Of a stretch of DNA of 52,769 nucleotides, positions 17,887 to 26,240 are shown in pieces (positions within the stretch are counted from its first letter, which is position 1; each line of letters opens with the position of its first letter). The translations under genes and the position numbers were made by a program. This stretch comes from an uncultured Lachnoanaerobaculum sp. (GTDB lineage Bacteria; Bacillota; Clostridia; Lachnospirales; Lachnospiraceae): positions 1 to 52,769 of the forward strand of contig NZ_CALLVU010000154.1 of assembly GCF_938015485.1 (NCBI RefSeq), read 5' to 3'. Under the pieces are notes generated by a model. The model saw only the letters and a program-made list of their open reading frames with translations. It was not told the DNA's origin and searched no databases.

Positions 17887-18314
17887 TTCTTCTTCTCCAT
17901 ATATTCTCTCAAAATAATACCGGCCGCCACCATATCAATGAACTGCTTTCGATTTTCCTTCTTCACACCGGACTCATCCAGTATCTCATCGGCTTCCACC
18001 GTAGTCAGTCTTTCATCCTGCATCACAATCGGAATATTCACTCTTTTTTTTAACTTCTCTACAAACTCCATTGTAAGAGCCACTCTCTCGTTGCTCTTTC
18101 CGTTCATATTTATAGGCAGTCCTACCACTATTTCTTTTATATTATTTTCTTCTACTATCTTGGCAATCCTTGCCAAGGATCTTCTGAGCTTATTTTCTTT
18201 ATCTCTCTCAATGGTCTCAAAAGGCTGCGCTGTAAGCCCCAATGAATCGCTTATAGCTACTCCGATAGTCTTTGAGCCATAGTCAAGTCCCATGATTCTA
18301 TCTTTCAAATCCAC
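17883..18314 (-). CDS. ruvX: RuvX/YqgF-family Holliday junction resolvase-like nuclease
   Basis: About 143 residues with the RNase H-like fold. YqgF proteins process the 5' end of 16S rRNA in Escherichia coli and are also termed putative Holliday junction resolvases. Motifs: IMGLDYGSKTIGVAISD with the first catalytic Asp, IKEIVVGLPINMNGK, and MQDERLTTVEADEIL with the DE pair. The start is taken as GTG at 18314 because GGAG lies six bases before it; a TTG four codons upstream has no ribosome site. It overlaps DUF1292 by four bases. About 140 bases separate it from ireB. Confidence 0.92.
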   Translation of the reverse strand: MDLKDRIMGLDYGSKTIGVAISDSLGLTAQPFETIERDKENKLRRSLARIAKIVEENNIKEIVVGLPINMNGKSNERVALTMEFVEKLKKRVNIPIVMQDERLTTVEADEILDESGVKKENRKQFIDMVAAGIILREYMEKKK

Positions 18315-18454
18315 TTTTTTCTCCAAACTGTAAAAAGAAGCCTACCTTCAAAGCAAACTTCTTCATACATTTTACTCATATTTAAAATATGTTTTATTGT
18401 ATGACCCAGCCTCAGAAGGTCCATCACGCGGCTTTATGATTCATCTTAAAAAGT

Positions 18455-18712
18455 TCAGCTAAGATTCTTCTCAATATAACTTTTTAACAACTCTTCCACT
18501 ATCTCATCACGCTCAACCTTCATAATGAGACTTCTTGCACTCTTGTGACTCGTGATATAAGTCGGATCTCCTGACATCACATAGCCGACTATCTGATTTA
18601 CAGGATTATATCCCTTCTCTTTCATAGCCTCATAAACCAGCTTCAACACTTCCTTGACATCCATCTTATTTTCTTGTACTGCCCTAAAATATTGTGTATT
18701 TTGAACATCCAT
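18455..18712 (-). CDS. ireB: IreB family regulatory phosphoprotein (UPF0297)
   Basis: An 85-residue small protein. In Enterococcus faecalis IreB is phosphorylated by the PASTA kinase IreK and tunes cephalosporin resistance and envelope homeostasis. The hallmark run NQIVGYVMSGDPTYITSHKSARS is present, preceded by VYEAMKEKGYNP. It is the first gene of the conserved ireB-ruvX-DUF1292 cluster, with a good promoter candidate upstream. No PASTA kinase is in the window, so the regulatory partner must lie elsewhere. Confidence 0.93.
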   Translation of the reverse strand: MDVQNTQYFRAVQENKMDVKEVLKLVYEAMKEKGYNPVNQIVGYVMSGDPTYITSHKSARSLIMKVERDEIVEELLKSYIEKNLS

Positions 18713-18742
18713 CTTATCACGCTTCCTTTTCTAATAAGTTTT

Positions 18743-18772
18743 ATTTTATCACGATTGCAGGTTATATTGCAA
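18743..18772 (-). promoter_or_regulatory. Candidate promoter of the ireB-ruvX block
   Basis: Minus-strand -35 TTGCAA (18767-18772), 18-base spacer and -10 TAAAAT (18743-18748), ending about 30 bases before the ireB ATG. Confidence 0.5.
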
Positions 18773-18803
18773 TATTATTTTTAAAGTTCAGAAAATAAAA
18801 CCT

Positions 18804-20189
18804 TTATACATTATTTTGTTCTTTTTCCATCAACAATATATCATCCGTCAAAAACCGGGCCACTTTGCCCTTTATGATATCGTTTGTATTAAGTCCGTCC
18901 TTTAAAACGGCAATCTTTACATATTCCTTTGTATAACCTGTATAATACTCTTTTCCGTCCTTTGTAAAAGTCTCCTCGCAAAGTACCTCATCAACCCTTC
19001 CGATTCTTTGACTTCTAAACTCTCTTTGATTGGCCAAATTTATTTCATTCAATATATTTGCTCTTTTTGCCTTCTCATTGCCGTCCACCTGCGGCATATG
19101 TGCGGCTTTTGTACCCTCTCTTACAGAGTACGGGAAGATATGAGTTTCATAGAATTTTACCTTCTCTACAAAGGATTTACTTTCTTCAAAATCTTCTTTA
19201 CTTTCTCCCGGAAATCCCACAATAATATCCGTAGTGATTGCAGGAGAGTCAAAATACTTTCTGATAAGCTCTACTCCCTCATAAAACTCACTTGCAGTAT
19301 ACTTTCTGTTCATACTCTTTAGAGTCTTGTCACATCCGCTCTGCAAACTAAGATGAAAATGCGGGCAAAACTTATTTATTTCACTGAGTCTCTTTATAAA
19401 TCCCTCTTTTATAATCCTAGGTTCAAGCGAGCCTATGCGAATTCTTTCTATTCCGTCCACTTTTGCTATGTTTTCTATCAGATTAAGCAGCTCGTTCTTT
19501 GTGACAAACTCCTCATCACTTTCCTCAGTCTGTGTGAGTAACTCCATTCTTTTATTATAAGACTCATCCAAAAAATCCACTCCGTATGATGAGAGATGTA
19601 TACCTGTAAGCACCACTTCCTTATATCCTGAAGATGCAAGCTTTTTTACCTCTTCTATGATATTTTCCATCTTTCTGCTTCTTACTCTGCCTCTTGTAAA
19701 CGGAATAATACAGTATGAGCAAAACTGGTTGCAGCCGTCCTGCACTTTTATAAAGGCTCTGGTATGGTCGTTTATTTTACTTATATTGAACTCTTCATAC
19801 TCGGTATTTTTATTTATATCAATTATGAACCTGTTTTCATTCTTATCCTGTAAATACTCATTTATTATATTTACAATCTCGTTTTTGTTATTGTTTCCGA
19901 CAATTATATCAATACTTAGGTCCTCATCAATTTTTTCCTTTGCGGACTCCACATAGCAACCTGCCGCTACAACTATGGCATCTTCGTTCATCTTTCTAGC
20001 CCTGTGAAGCATCTGTCTTGACTTTCTGTCTGCAATATTTGTCACCGAGCAGGTATTTATAATATATACATCCGCTTTTTCACCAAAATCCACACATTTA
20101 TAGCCTGCAGCCTCCATCAGCTGCTGCATAGCCTCAGTTTCATATGTATTTACCTTACAGCCCAGTGTGTGAAAAGCAACTGTTTTCAT
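18804..20189 (-). CDS. mtaB: tRNA (t6A37) methylthiotransferase MtaB
   Basis: Radical-SAM enzyme (461 residues) that adds a methylthio group to t6A37 of tRNA, giving ms2t6A for ANN-decoding tRNAs. Order: an N-terminal UPF0004 domain beginning FHTLGCKVNTYETEAM with three cluster cysteines, a radical SAM core with the CNQFCSYCIIPF motif and RVRSR, then a C-terminal TRAM domain. It differs from MiaB by the HTLGCKVN opening. The ATG at 20189 follows AGAAAGG; the longer reading to 20219 is unsupported. It contains two 4Fe-4S clusters and so depends on the SUF system. It is divergent from the HPr-like gene. Confidence 0.95.
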   Translation of the reverse strand: MKTVAFHTLGCKVNTYETEAMQQLMEAAGYKCVDFGEKADVYIINTCSVTNIADRKSRQMLHRARKMNEDAIVVAAGCYVESAKEKIDEDLSIDIIVGNNNKNEIVNIINEYLQDKNENRFIIDINKNTEYEEFNISKINDHTRAFIKVQDGCNQFCSYCIIPFTRGRVRSRKMENIIEEVKKLASSGYKEVVLTGIHLSSYGVDFLDESYNKRMELLTQTEESDEEFVTKNELLNLIENIAKVDGIERIRIGSLEPRIIKEGFIKRLSEINKFCPHFHLSLQSGCDKTLKSMNRKYTASEFYEGVELIRKYFDSPAITTDIIVGFPGESKEDFEESKSFVEKVKFYETHIFPYSVREGTKAAHMPQVDGNEKAKRANILNEINLANQREFRSQRIGRVDEVLCEETFTKDGKEYYTGYTKEYVKIAVLKDGLNTNDIIKGKVARFLTDDILLMEKEQNNV

Positions 20190-20218
20190 AAAAATCCTTT
20201 CTAACTTTTCAAATGTCA

Positions 20219-20247
20219 TTGACTTTACTATAAAATTTATATAGGAT
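20219..20247 (+). promoter_or_regulatory. Candidate promoter of the HPr-like gene
   Basis: TTGACT (20219-20224), a 17-base spacer, then TAGGAT (20242-20247). It lies about 75 bases before the start codon in the mtaB divergent region. Confidence 0.5.
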
Positions 20248-20323
20248 ATAGGCAGAAGCTAATGTGCAAATACTTTTATGTGTTTGTTGCATTCACACAA
20301 TATTTTTTACAATGGAGGATTAT

Positions 20324-20557
20324 ATGAAAACAGTTCAAATTTCCCTTAATTCCATCGACAAAGTAAAGTCATTTGTTAACGAATTGGCTAAGTACGATGT
20401 AGACTTTGACTTAGTTTCAGGAAGATATGTTATAGATGCAAAATCAATAATGGGTATCTTCAGCTTAGACTTATCAAAGCCTATCGATCTTAACATTCAC
20501 GCTGAGGATAATGTAGAGCAGATACTTGAGGCACTCTCTCCATATATCATCAAATAA
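20324..20557 (+). CDS. HPr-like protein without the phosphorylatable histidine
   Basis: A 77-residue protein with the fold pattern of PTS phosphocarrier HPr: MKTVQISLNSIDKVKSFVNELAK, VSGRYVIDAKSIMGIFSLDLSKP, and a C-terminal helix VEQILEALSPYI. The His15 loop (GLHARPA in true HPr) is replaced by NSIDKVKSF, so it cannot carry phosphate in the usual way, although the DAKSIMGIFSL segment resembles the Ser46 region. GGAGG lies five bases before the ATG; the longer upstream reading has no ribosome site. A genuine HPr with His15 is at 46708-46977, so this is probably a regulatory paralogue. Its function is unknown. Confidence 0.82.
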   Translation: MKTVQISLNSIDKVKSFVNELAKYDVDFDLVSGRYVIDAKSIMGIFSLDLSKPIDLNIHAEDNVEQILEALSPYIIK

Positions 20558-20580
20558 TATTTTATAAAAATATTTTTTTA

Positions 20581-20610
20581 ATCCGGCAGATATATCTGCC
20601 GGATTTTTTA
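20581..20610 (+). terminator. Terminator between HPr-like gene and thiI
   Basis: A perfect 24-base palindrome (20581-20604, with arms containing ATCCGGCAGATA) is followed by TTTTTT on the plus strand. It sits between convergent genes and may also slow minus-strand transcription leaving thiI. Confidence 0.88.
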
Positions 20611-21798
20611 TTACTTCGCCTTTACCAAAATTCTTTCTTTAGTCTCAAGCGCCCTTTCCAAAAGTTCTTCTATCTTTCCTTCAAGGCTCTTTTCAGATCT
20701 CTCAATACCTTCAAGTACAGGCTTTGTCACAGGGTGCTTCGCAACAAAGATTGTACAACAGTCCTCATAAGGCTGTATAGAAGTCTCATATGTACCTATC
20801 TTCTCGGAAATCTCCACAATCTCCTGCTTGTCAAAACCTATAAGCGGTCTGAATACCGGCAATGTGGCTGCCGCATCTGTGGTAAGAAGCGACTGTATTG
20901 TCTGAGATGCCACCTGTCCTATACTCTCACCTGTTATAAGCGCCTGATCGCCGTTTTCCACAGCTATTCTCTCTGCAATCTTCATCATATACCTTCTCAT
21001 GATGATTGTAAGTTCCTCATGTGGGCAGTTCTCATATATTGCAAGCTGAATATCCGTAAAATTGATTATATGTAAGTTTATAGGTCCGCTGTATCTTGCC
21101 ACAATCTCTGCAAGCTCTATTACCTTTCTCTTTGCTCTCTCCGAAGTATAAGGCGGTGCATGAAAATATACCGCTTCCACTCTCACACCTCTTTTTGCAA
21201 TCATATATCCCGCTACAGGTGAGTCTATTCCGCCTGATAAGAGCAACATCGCCTTGCCGTTTGTACCTATAGGCATTCCTCCCGGTCCCGCTATCTCAAG
21301 TGAATATATATTGATGAATGTTCTTATCTCCACTTTGATAAGCACATCAGGCTTTCTTACATTTACTCTTATCTCGGAAAATGCGTTTAAAATCACCTCT
21401 CCAAGGTCTGCATTGATGCTCTCTGAAGTACCCGGAAAACTCTTGTCCGCTCTTCTGGTATCCACCTTGAATGTAAAATTCTTATACGGATACACTTCAT
21501 CCACATATTCAACTACACTTTTTTTCAGATTTTCATAGTCCTTTGACTCTATTCTGACCATAGGACAGATGCCGACTATTCCGAATACCTTACTGAGTCT
21601 GTCTATAGTGTCCTCGTAGTCATAATCTCCGTCGGTGTCCACATATATTCTTCCAAGTTCTTTTGATACAAAGAACTTGCCTTCCACTTCTTTTAATGCA
21701 ATTCTTATTTGCTTCATCAGGGCATCTTCAAACATATATCTGTTCTTGCCCTTTACGCCTATTTCACCGTATTTAATTAAAAATGATTTGTACTTCAT
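20611..21798 (-). CDS. thiI: tRNA 4-thiouridine synthetase ThiI (no rhodanese domain)
   Basis: Activates U8 of tRNA with ATP and inserts sulfur to make s4U, a UV-sensing modification. The 395-residue protein has an N-terminal ferredoxin-like and THUMP region (YGEIGVKGKNR), then a PP-loop ATPase with SGGIDSP at 188-194 and a C-terminal EDCCTIF cysteine pair. The C-terminal rhodanese domain of the Escherichia coli enzyme is absent, as in Bacillus, where sulfur comes straight from a dedicated desulfurase. Consistent with this, its start overlaps the stop of a NifS-type gene as TAATG. Last gene of the prmA-rsmE-nifS-thiI operon. Confidence 0.95.
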   Translation of the reverse strand: MKYKSFLIKYGEIGVKGKNRYMFEDALMKQIRIALKEVEGKFFVSKELGRIYVDTDGDYDYEDTIDRLSKVFGIVGICPMVRIESKDYENLKKSVVEYVDEVYPYKNFTFKVDTRRADKSFPGTSESINADLGEVILNAFSEIRVNVRKPDVLIKVEIRTFINIYSLEIAGPGGMPIGTNGKAMLLLSGGIDSPVAGYMIAKRGVRVEAVYFHAPPYTSERAKRKVIELAEIVARYSGPINLHIINFTDIQLAIYENCPHEELTIIMRRYMMKIAERIAVENGDQALITGESIGQVASQTIQSLLTTDAAATLPVFRPLIGFDKQEIVEISEKIGTYETSIQPYEDCCTIFVAKHPVTKPVLEGIERSEKSLEGKIEELLERALETKERILVKAK

Positions 21799-22952
21799 TA
21801 TTTCCTCACAAATTTTCTAAGAAGCGGCAAAAGCTCCTTAAGATTGTCTATAAGATACTTTGCCTCCTCAATATTGTTGAGCTCGGATAAGGAAATCCTT
21901 ATGGTAGCATCCAATAAATCTTCTCTTATACCTACAGCCTTAAGCGTTCCCGATATACCCGGATGATTTGAAGAGCATGCCGAACCGCTTGAAACATATA
22001 TACCTCTGTCTTCCAAGGCGTGTAACAATACTTCCGCACGAATATCTTCAAAAGATACACTTATAATCTGCGGTGCGAAGTTATCGCCTCTGCCGGTATT
22101 TAATACGGCTCCGTCTATTTTCTCAAGTTCATCCATAATAGAGTTTTTAAGGCTCTTTATCTTTTCAATTCTGTTATCAAACTCGTCATAGGCTTCCTTT
22201 GCGGCAACTCCCATTCCAGCAATTCCGGTAGTGTTTAATGTGCCGCTTCTCATACCCCTTTGATGTCCGCCACCGAATATAATAGGATTTATCTTTACAT
22301 TGCCGTCAATGTATAAAAATCCTACACCCTTCGGACCGTGGAACTTATGTCCTGAAGCCGAGAGCATATCAATTCCCTGTGTTTTAGGATTTATTTTAAA
22401 TTTTGTATATGCCTGTATTGCGTCTACATGAAAGAGAGTGTTTGCATTCCTACTCTTTATTATCTTTGATATCTCTTCTACAGGCTCCACGGCTCCGATT
22501 TCATTATTTACATACATGATTGAAACCAGTATTGTATCTTCTCTGATACTTTCTTTTAATACCTCAAGGTCCACTCTTCCTGTTTTATCTACAGGCAGTA
22601 CAGTCAGCTCAAAACCTTCTTCCGCCAAAAATGTCGCCGGCATATATACAGCAGGATGCTCTATTCCCGATATTATTATATGCTTTCCAAGCCTCTTTTT
22701 TGCCATGGCCGTGCCTAAAAGTGCCATATTGTTGGACTCGGTTCCGCCTGATGTAAAGATTATCTCACTTTTTTTGACTTTGAGGGTCTTTGCTATTGTT
22801 TCAGCTGCATCCTTTACATATTTTTCGGCATCCACGCCTTTTATATGCTTCGCGCTGCTGTTTGCATAGTCCTCCCTCATAGTCTTTAACATTATATCTA
22901 TGGCTTTTTCGCTTACTTTTGTAGAAGCCGAGTTGTCAAAATACGCGTTCAT
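21798..22952 (-). CDS. NifS-type cysteine desulfurase (NifZ-like, partner of ThiI)
   Basis: Group I PLP-dependent cysteine desulfurase, 384 residues. Evidence: YFDNSASTKVSEKA at the start, ASGHKFHGPKGVGFLY with the PLP lysine, and the mobile loop SSGSACSSNHPG with the catalytic Cys. It starts directly after the rsmE stop with no gap and overlaps thiI by one base. In Bacillus subtilis the equivalent pair NifZ-ThiI makes 4-thiouridine, so a dedicated tRNA role is inferred. It is distinct from SufS at 1766-2983. Wider roles in Fe-S or thiamine sulfur supply are not excluded. Confidence 0.94.
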   Translation of the reverse strand: MNAYFDNSASTKVSEKAIDIMLKTMREDYANSSAKHIKGVDAEKYVKDAAETIAKTLKVKKSEIIFTSGGTESNNMALLGTAMAKKRLGKHIIISGIEHPAVYMPATFLAEEGFELTVLPVDKTGRVDLEVLKESIREDTILVSIMYVNNEIGAVEPVEEISKIIKSRNANTLFHVDAIQAYTKFKINPKTQGIDMLSASGHKFHGPKGVGFLYIDGNVKINPIIFGGGHQRGMRSGTLNTTGIAGMGVAAKEAYDEFDNRIEKIKSLKNSIMDELEKIDGAVLNTGRGDNFAPQIISVSFEDIRAEVLLHALEDRGIYVSSGSACSSNHPGISGTLKAVGIREDLLDATIRISLSELNNIEEAKYLIDNLKELLPLLRKFVRK

Positions 22953-23690
22953 CTATTCTTCTTCCAATCTGATCATTATATTACTGAGCAATGCAAGTCC
23001 GGCCGTCTCCGTCCTTAGGATTCTTTTGCCGAGTGTAATCACATCAAACCCAAAGTCTGTCGCCTTTTTCACTTCAGCTTCCTCAAATCCGCCTTCAGGT
23101 CCGATAAAAACGGCTATATTATTTTCGGTATCCAGACTCTCAAGTATACTCTTGGTCTTTTTGATACCTTGTGCATTCTCATAAGGTAATAATTTTACAC
23201 CATAGTCCTTTACCGTTTCAAGTGCATTTTCGACAGTCTGCGGCTTTAATACTTTCGGAACAATACTTCTCTTTGACTGTTTTGCCGCACTCTGTGCAAT
23301 AGCATTCCACCTGTTTACCTTAGCTTCGGATTTCTTTTCATCTATCTTTACTACAACTCTTTTTGTCTTTACAGGTATTATCTCACTTACACCGAGTTCT
23401 ATAGCCTTTTGTATTATCATTTCAAGCTTGTCTGATTTCGGAATACCCTGCAATAATGTAATCTTTACAGGCAGTTCTCTTTGTTTCATGCTCTCAAGCA
23501 CTTTCAAATCCACCCTGTCAGCTTCCGTCTTTTCTATCTTACAAAGATAATCCCAATCTCCTTTTACACTGATCAGAAGCTCTTCTCCGACCTTCATCCT
23601 TAGAACATTTACTATATGATTTACATCACTGCCTGTTATATACGCATTTTCACCGTTTACCTGCTCTTCTTCTACAAAAAAATGATACAT
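22953..23690 (-). CDS. rsmE: 16S rRNA m3U1498 methyltransferase RsmE
   Basis: SPOUT-class methyltransferase (245 residues) that methylates N3 of U1498 in 16S rRNA. An N-terminal PUA-like domain (YITGSDVNHIVNVLRMKVGEE) is followed by the knot domain with QGIPKSDKLEMIIQKAIELG, FIGPEGGFEEAEV and LGKRILRTETAGLAL. Full family length. It follows prmA by three bases and abuts the nifS-type gene; prmA-rsmE pairing is common in Firmicutes, joining two translation-apparatus methylases. Confidence 0.95.
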   Translation of the reverse strand: MYHFFVEEEQVNGENAYITGSDVNHIVNVLRMKVGEELLISVKGDWDYLCKIEKTEADRVDLKVLESMKQRELPVKITLLQGIPKSDKLEMIIQKAIELGVSEIIPVKTKRVVVKIDEKKSEAKVNRWNAIAQSAAKQSKRSIVPKVLKPQTVENALETVKDYGVKLLPYENAQGIKKTKSILESLDTENNIAVFIGPEGGFEEAEVKKATDFGFDVITLGKRILRTETAGLALLSNIMIRLEEE

Positions 23691-23693
23691 TTA

Positions 23694-24656
23694 TCACCTC
23701 TTTTTTGCCACGATACTTACCCATTCTCCAAGGTGGTTTATCTCGATGATTTCAAAATCCTCACTCTTTTTGAAAGCAAGCACCACATCGGCTTCCTTTG
23801 TATCTATTATTCCGGATGTTATGAATATTCCGCCTTTTCTCATATGCTTTGCCACAGTCTTTATAAGCTCTATGATAACAGGAGCCAAAATATTGGCTGT
23901 AACTATATCAAACTTTTCATAGCCTGCCATATCCATTACATTCTCATCAGTCAGGATATCTCCGCACACGGCTACAAACTCGGTCATACCTATTTCATTG
24001 CTTATCATATTTTCCATGACCGCATCTATAGCCATATCGTCAAGGTCTGTTCCGAATACACATTCCGCTCCAAGCTTTAATGCCGCGATTCCAAGTATTC
24101 CGCTTCCTGTACCTATATCAAGCACTTTGGCTTCAGGCTTTGTCTTAAGATACTTCTCAAGTGCCAGTATGCACAGCTTGGTAGTCTCATGTGAACCTGT
24201 ACCGAATGCCGTACCGGGATCTATCTGTATAAGTGTCTTATACTTTGCATCCTCAGGTATCTCTTCCCAAGTAGGTTTTATAAGTATATCGCCTACATAA
24301 AAAGGCTTAAAATACTGCTTCCAGTTATTTATCCAGTCTTTATCTTCAGTCTCGGACTTTGTAAGAACACCGTCTCCTATATCGCAAAACTCTTTAAGTT
24401 CTTCCAATGTATTATGGATATCCTCCAAAAGCTTTGTATTGTCCGCCTCGGAATCCAGATAAAAGCTTACTTTTGCTACACCTTCATCCTTTGGAAGCTC
24501 AGGTAAAATATCTATAAACATTCCCTTTGTCTCTTCGGCAGTAAGAGGTACATTGTCTTCTATCTCAATACCTTCCACACCTATATCTCCAAGCGATGCA
24601 CTTATAATATCCACCGCATCGGTCTTTGTAATAAGAGTATACTTCTCCCACTTCAT
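23694..24656 (-). CDS. prmA: Ribosomal protein L11 methyltransferase PrmA
   Basis: Trimethylates ribosomal protein L11. The 320-residue protein has an N-terminal substrate-recognition domain, a linker, and a class I methyltransferase domain with LDIGTGSGILGIAA, FGTDLDDMA and NILAPV (the NPP-like motif position). The active-site lead DPGTAFGTGSHETT is intact. GGAG precedes the ATG by seven bases. First gene of the prmA-rsmE-nifS-thiI operon, about 100 bases after rpmF, with a hairpin between. Confidence 0.95.
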   Translation of the reverse strand: MKWEKYTLITKTDAVDIISASLGDIGVEGIEIEDNVPLTAEETKGMFIDILPELPKDEGVAKVSFYLDSEADNTKLLEDIHNTLEELKEFCDIGDGVLTKSETEDKDWINNWKQYFKPFYVGDILIKPTWEEIPEDAKYKTLIQIDPGTAFGTGSHETTKLCILALEKYLKTKPEAKVLDIGTGSGILGIAALKLGAECVFGTDLDDMAIDAVMENMISNEIGMTEFVAVCGDILTDENVMDMAGYEKFDIVTANILAPVIIELIKTVAKHMRKGGIFITSGIIDTKEADVVLAFKKSEDFEIIEINHLGEWVSIVAKKR

Positions 24657-24698
24657 ATAATTACTCCTACCTTATATTATTATGATATATAATAGAAC

Positions 24699-24729
24699 AA
24701 CAGGGTCACCACGAAGTGGCAACCCTGTT
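24699..24729 (-). terminator. Hairpin after rpmF, likely terminator
   Basis: Outer arms AACAGGGT (24699-24706) and ACCCTGTT (24722-24729) enclose CCAC/GTGG with a three-base loop. The minus-strand tail GTTCTATTATATAT is only moderately T-rich, so termination may be partial, letting some transcripts enter prmA. Confidence 0.6.
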
Positions 24730-24762
24730 ATTCCAATCAGTCAAACTTATAGATACTAACTA

Positions 24763-24942
24763 TTAGTCTACTGTTACTATTTCACGCTTGTTATATGAAC
24801 CACATGCCTTACAAACTCTATGAGGAAGCATTAACTCTCCACACTTAGGACATTTTACAAGACTTGTAGCTGACATCTTCCAGTTAGCTCTTCTCTTATC
24901 TCTTCTACCGCGAGATGTTTTATTCTTTGGACAAATTGACAT
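24763..24942 (-). CDS. rpmF: 50S ribosomal protein L32
   Basis: A 59-residue ribosomal protein, read directly from the minus strand. It opens MSICPKNKTSRGRRDKRR and has two zinc-knuckle pairs, CPKC (31-34) and CKAC (44-47), so it is the zinc-binding form. GGAGGTG lies just before the ATG at 24942. It is preceded by a consensus promoter and followed by a hairpin, consistent with strong independent expression between ackA and prmA. Confidence 0.96.
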   Translation of the reverse strand: MSICPKNKTSRGRRDKRRANWKMSATSLVKCPKCGELMLPHRVCKACGSYNKREIVTVD

Positions 24943-24980
24943 TCTTTCACCTCCTTATCTCGAGTCACAAAACTTGTTTT

Positions 24981-25009
24981 ATTATAATGGTAAAGGTTTC
25001 ACTTGTCAA
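24981..25009 (-). promoter_or_regulatory. Consensus promoter of rpmF
   Basis: Perfect minus-strand -35 TTGACA (25004-25009), 17-base spacer and -10 TATAAT (24981-24986). It begins only a few bases after the ackA stop. Confidence 0.85.
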
Positions 25010-25011
25010 TA

Positions 25012-26214
25012 TTATTTTTTAGCCAATCTGTAAGCATCTCTTGCTATAGCCAATTCCTCATTTGTAGGCATAAGAATAAGCTTAACCTTAGAATCAGGGG
25101 TTGAAATCATAGTTCTCTTGCCACGAACATTGTTTGCATTATCATCAATCTTTGCACCGAGATATCCGAAAGCGTTTCCTACAATTCTTCTTGTTTCCTT
25201 ATCGTTCTCACCTACACCGGCTGTAAAGCAGATAGCATCCACTCCGCCCATTGCGGCTATATATGCACCTACATACTTGATAATTCTATATCTGAACGCC
25301 TCAAGTGCAACTTCAGCAAGCTTATTTCCGTCAGCTGCGGCATTCTCAATATCTCTGAAATCTGATGATATACCGCCGCTCATTCCGAGTACACCTGACT
25401 TCTTGTTGAGGATATTTAATACCTCGTCAACGCTTCTGTTCTCCTTGTCGCAGATATACTGTACTATTGCAGGGTCGATATCTCCAGATCTTGTACCCAT
25501 GATAAGACCCTCAAGCGGAGTAAGACCCATTGATGAATCTATACATTTGCCGCCTATAGATGCTGATATTGATGCACCGTTTCCGAGGTGACATACGATA
25601 ACTCTTGCTGTGTCTTTGTCAAGACCTGCAAACTTGATAGCCTCCTGTGATACATACATATGGCTTGTACCGTGGAAACCGTATCTTCTGATATGATACT
25701 TGTCATAGTACTCGCTTGGAATAGCATACTTGTATGCTTTCTCAGGCATTCCCATACCGAATGATGTATCAAAAGCGGCTACATTTGTAATTCCCGGCAT
25801 TGCCTTTTCTACTGCTTCAATACCCATAAGGTTTGCAGGGTTGTGAAGCGGTGCAAGATCACAGTACTTCTTTATCTCAGCCTTTACCTCATCGTCAATA
25901 ACTACAGAATCAGGATACTTAACTCCACCCTGTACAACTCTGTGTCCTACAGCGGCGATTTCACTCGCATCCTTTATCACACCGTGCTCTTTGTCTGTAA
26001 GTGCCTCAAATACAAGTGCAATAGCCTCTGTATGATCTTTTACATCCTTTTCTACGACATACTTGTCTCTGCCGACAGGCTCATGTGTAAGCTTTGATCC
26101 CGGTATTGCTATTCTCTCAAACAATCCCTTTGCCAAAGGCTCTTCATTTTCCATGTTTATAAGCTGATACTTAAGTGATGAGCTGCCACAGTTTATAACC
26201 AAAATATTTTTCAT
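25012..26214 (-). CDS. ackA: Acetate kinase
   Basis: Converts acetyl phosphate and ADP to acetate and ATP, the energy-yielding step of acetate fermentation. The 400-residue ASKHA-fold protein shows VINCGSSSLKYQL at the start, AFDTSFG with the catalytic Asp region, RRYGFHGTSH, CHLGNGASI and FTAGVGEND. The ATG at 26214 follows GGAG; the reading from 26226 is a weaker option. It lies 26 bases after pta on the same strand, the standard pta-ackA operon. Confidence 0.97.
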   Translation of the reverse strand: MKNILVINCGSSSLKYQLINMENEEPLAKGLFERIAIPGSKLTHEPVGRDKYVVEKDVKDHTEAIALVFEALTDKEHGVIKDASEIAAVGHRVVQGGVKYPDSVVIDDEVKAEIKKYCDLAPLHNPANLMGIEAVEKAMPGITNVAAFDTSFGMGMPEKAYKYAIPSEYYDKYHIRRYGFHGTSHMYVSQEAIKFAGLDKDTARVIVCHLGNGASISASIGGKCIDSSMGLTPLEGLIMGTRSGDIDPAIVQYICDKENRSVDEVLNILNKKSGVLGMSGGISSDFRDIENAAADGNKLAEVALEAFRYRIIKYVGAYIAAMGGVDAICFTAGVGENDKETRRIVGNAFGYLGAKIDDNANNVRGKRTMISTPDSKVKLILMPTNEELAIARDAYRLAKK

Positions 26215-26240
26215 AAGAAACTCCATTCCTCGTGTTTAAT

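Noticed and set aside
18335..18363. AAGAAG/CTTCTT hairpin with a short T run before ruvX
   Set aside because: A 6-bp A/T-rich stem with a 17-base loop is too weak to call a terminator or attenuator.
18377..18391. Palindrome CATATTTAAAATATG between ireB and ruvX
   Set aside because: A/T-only dyads of this size are expected by chance in this DNA; no promoter or known site coincides.
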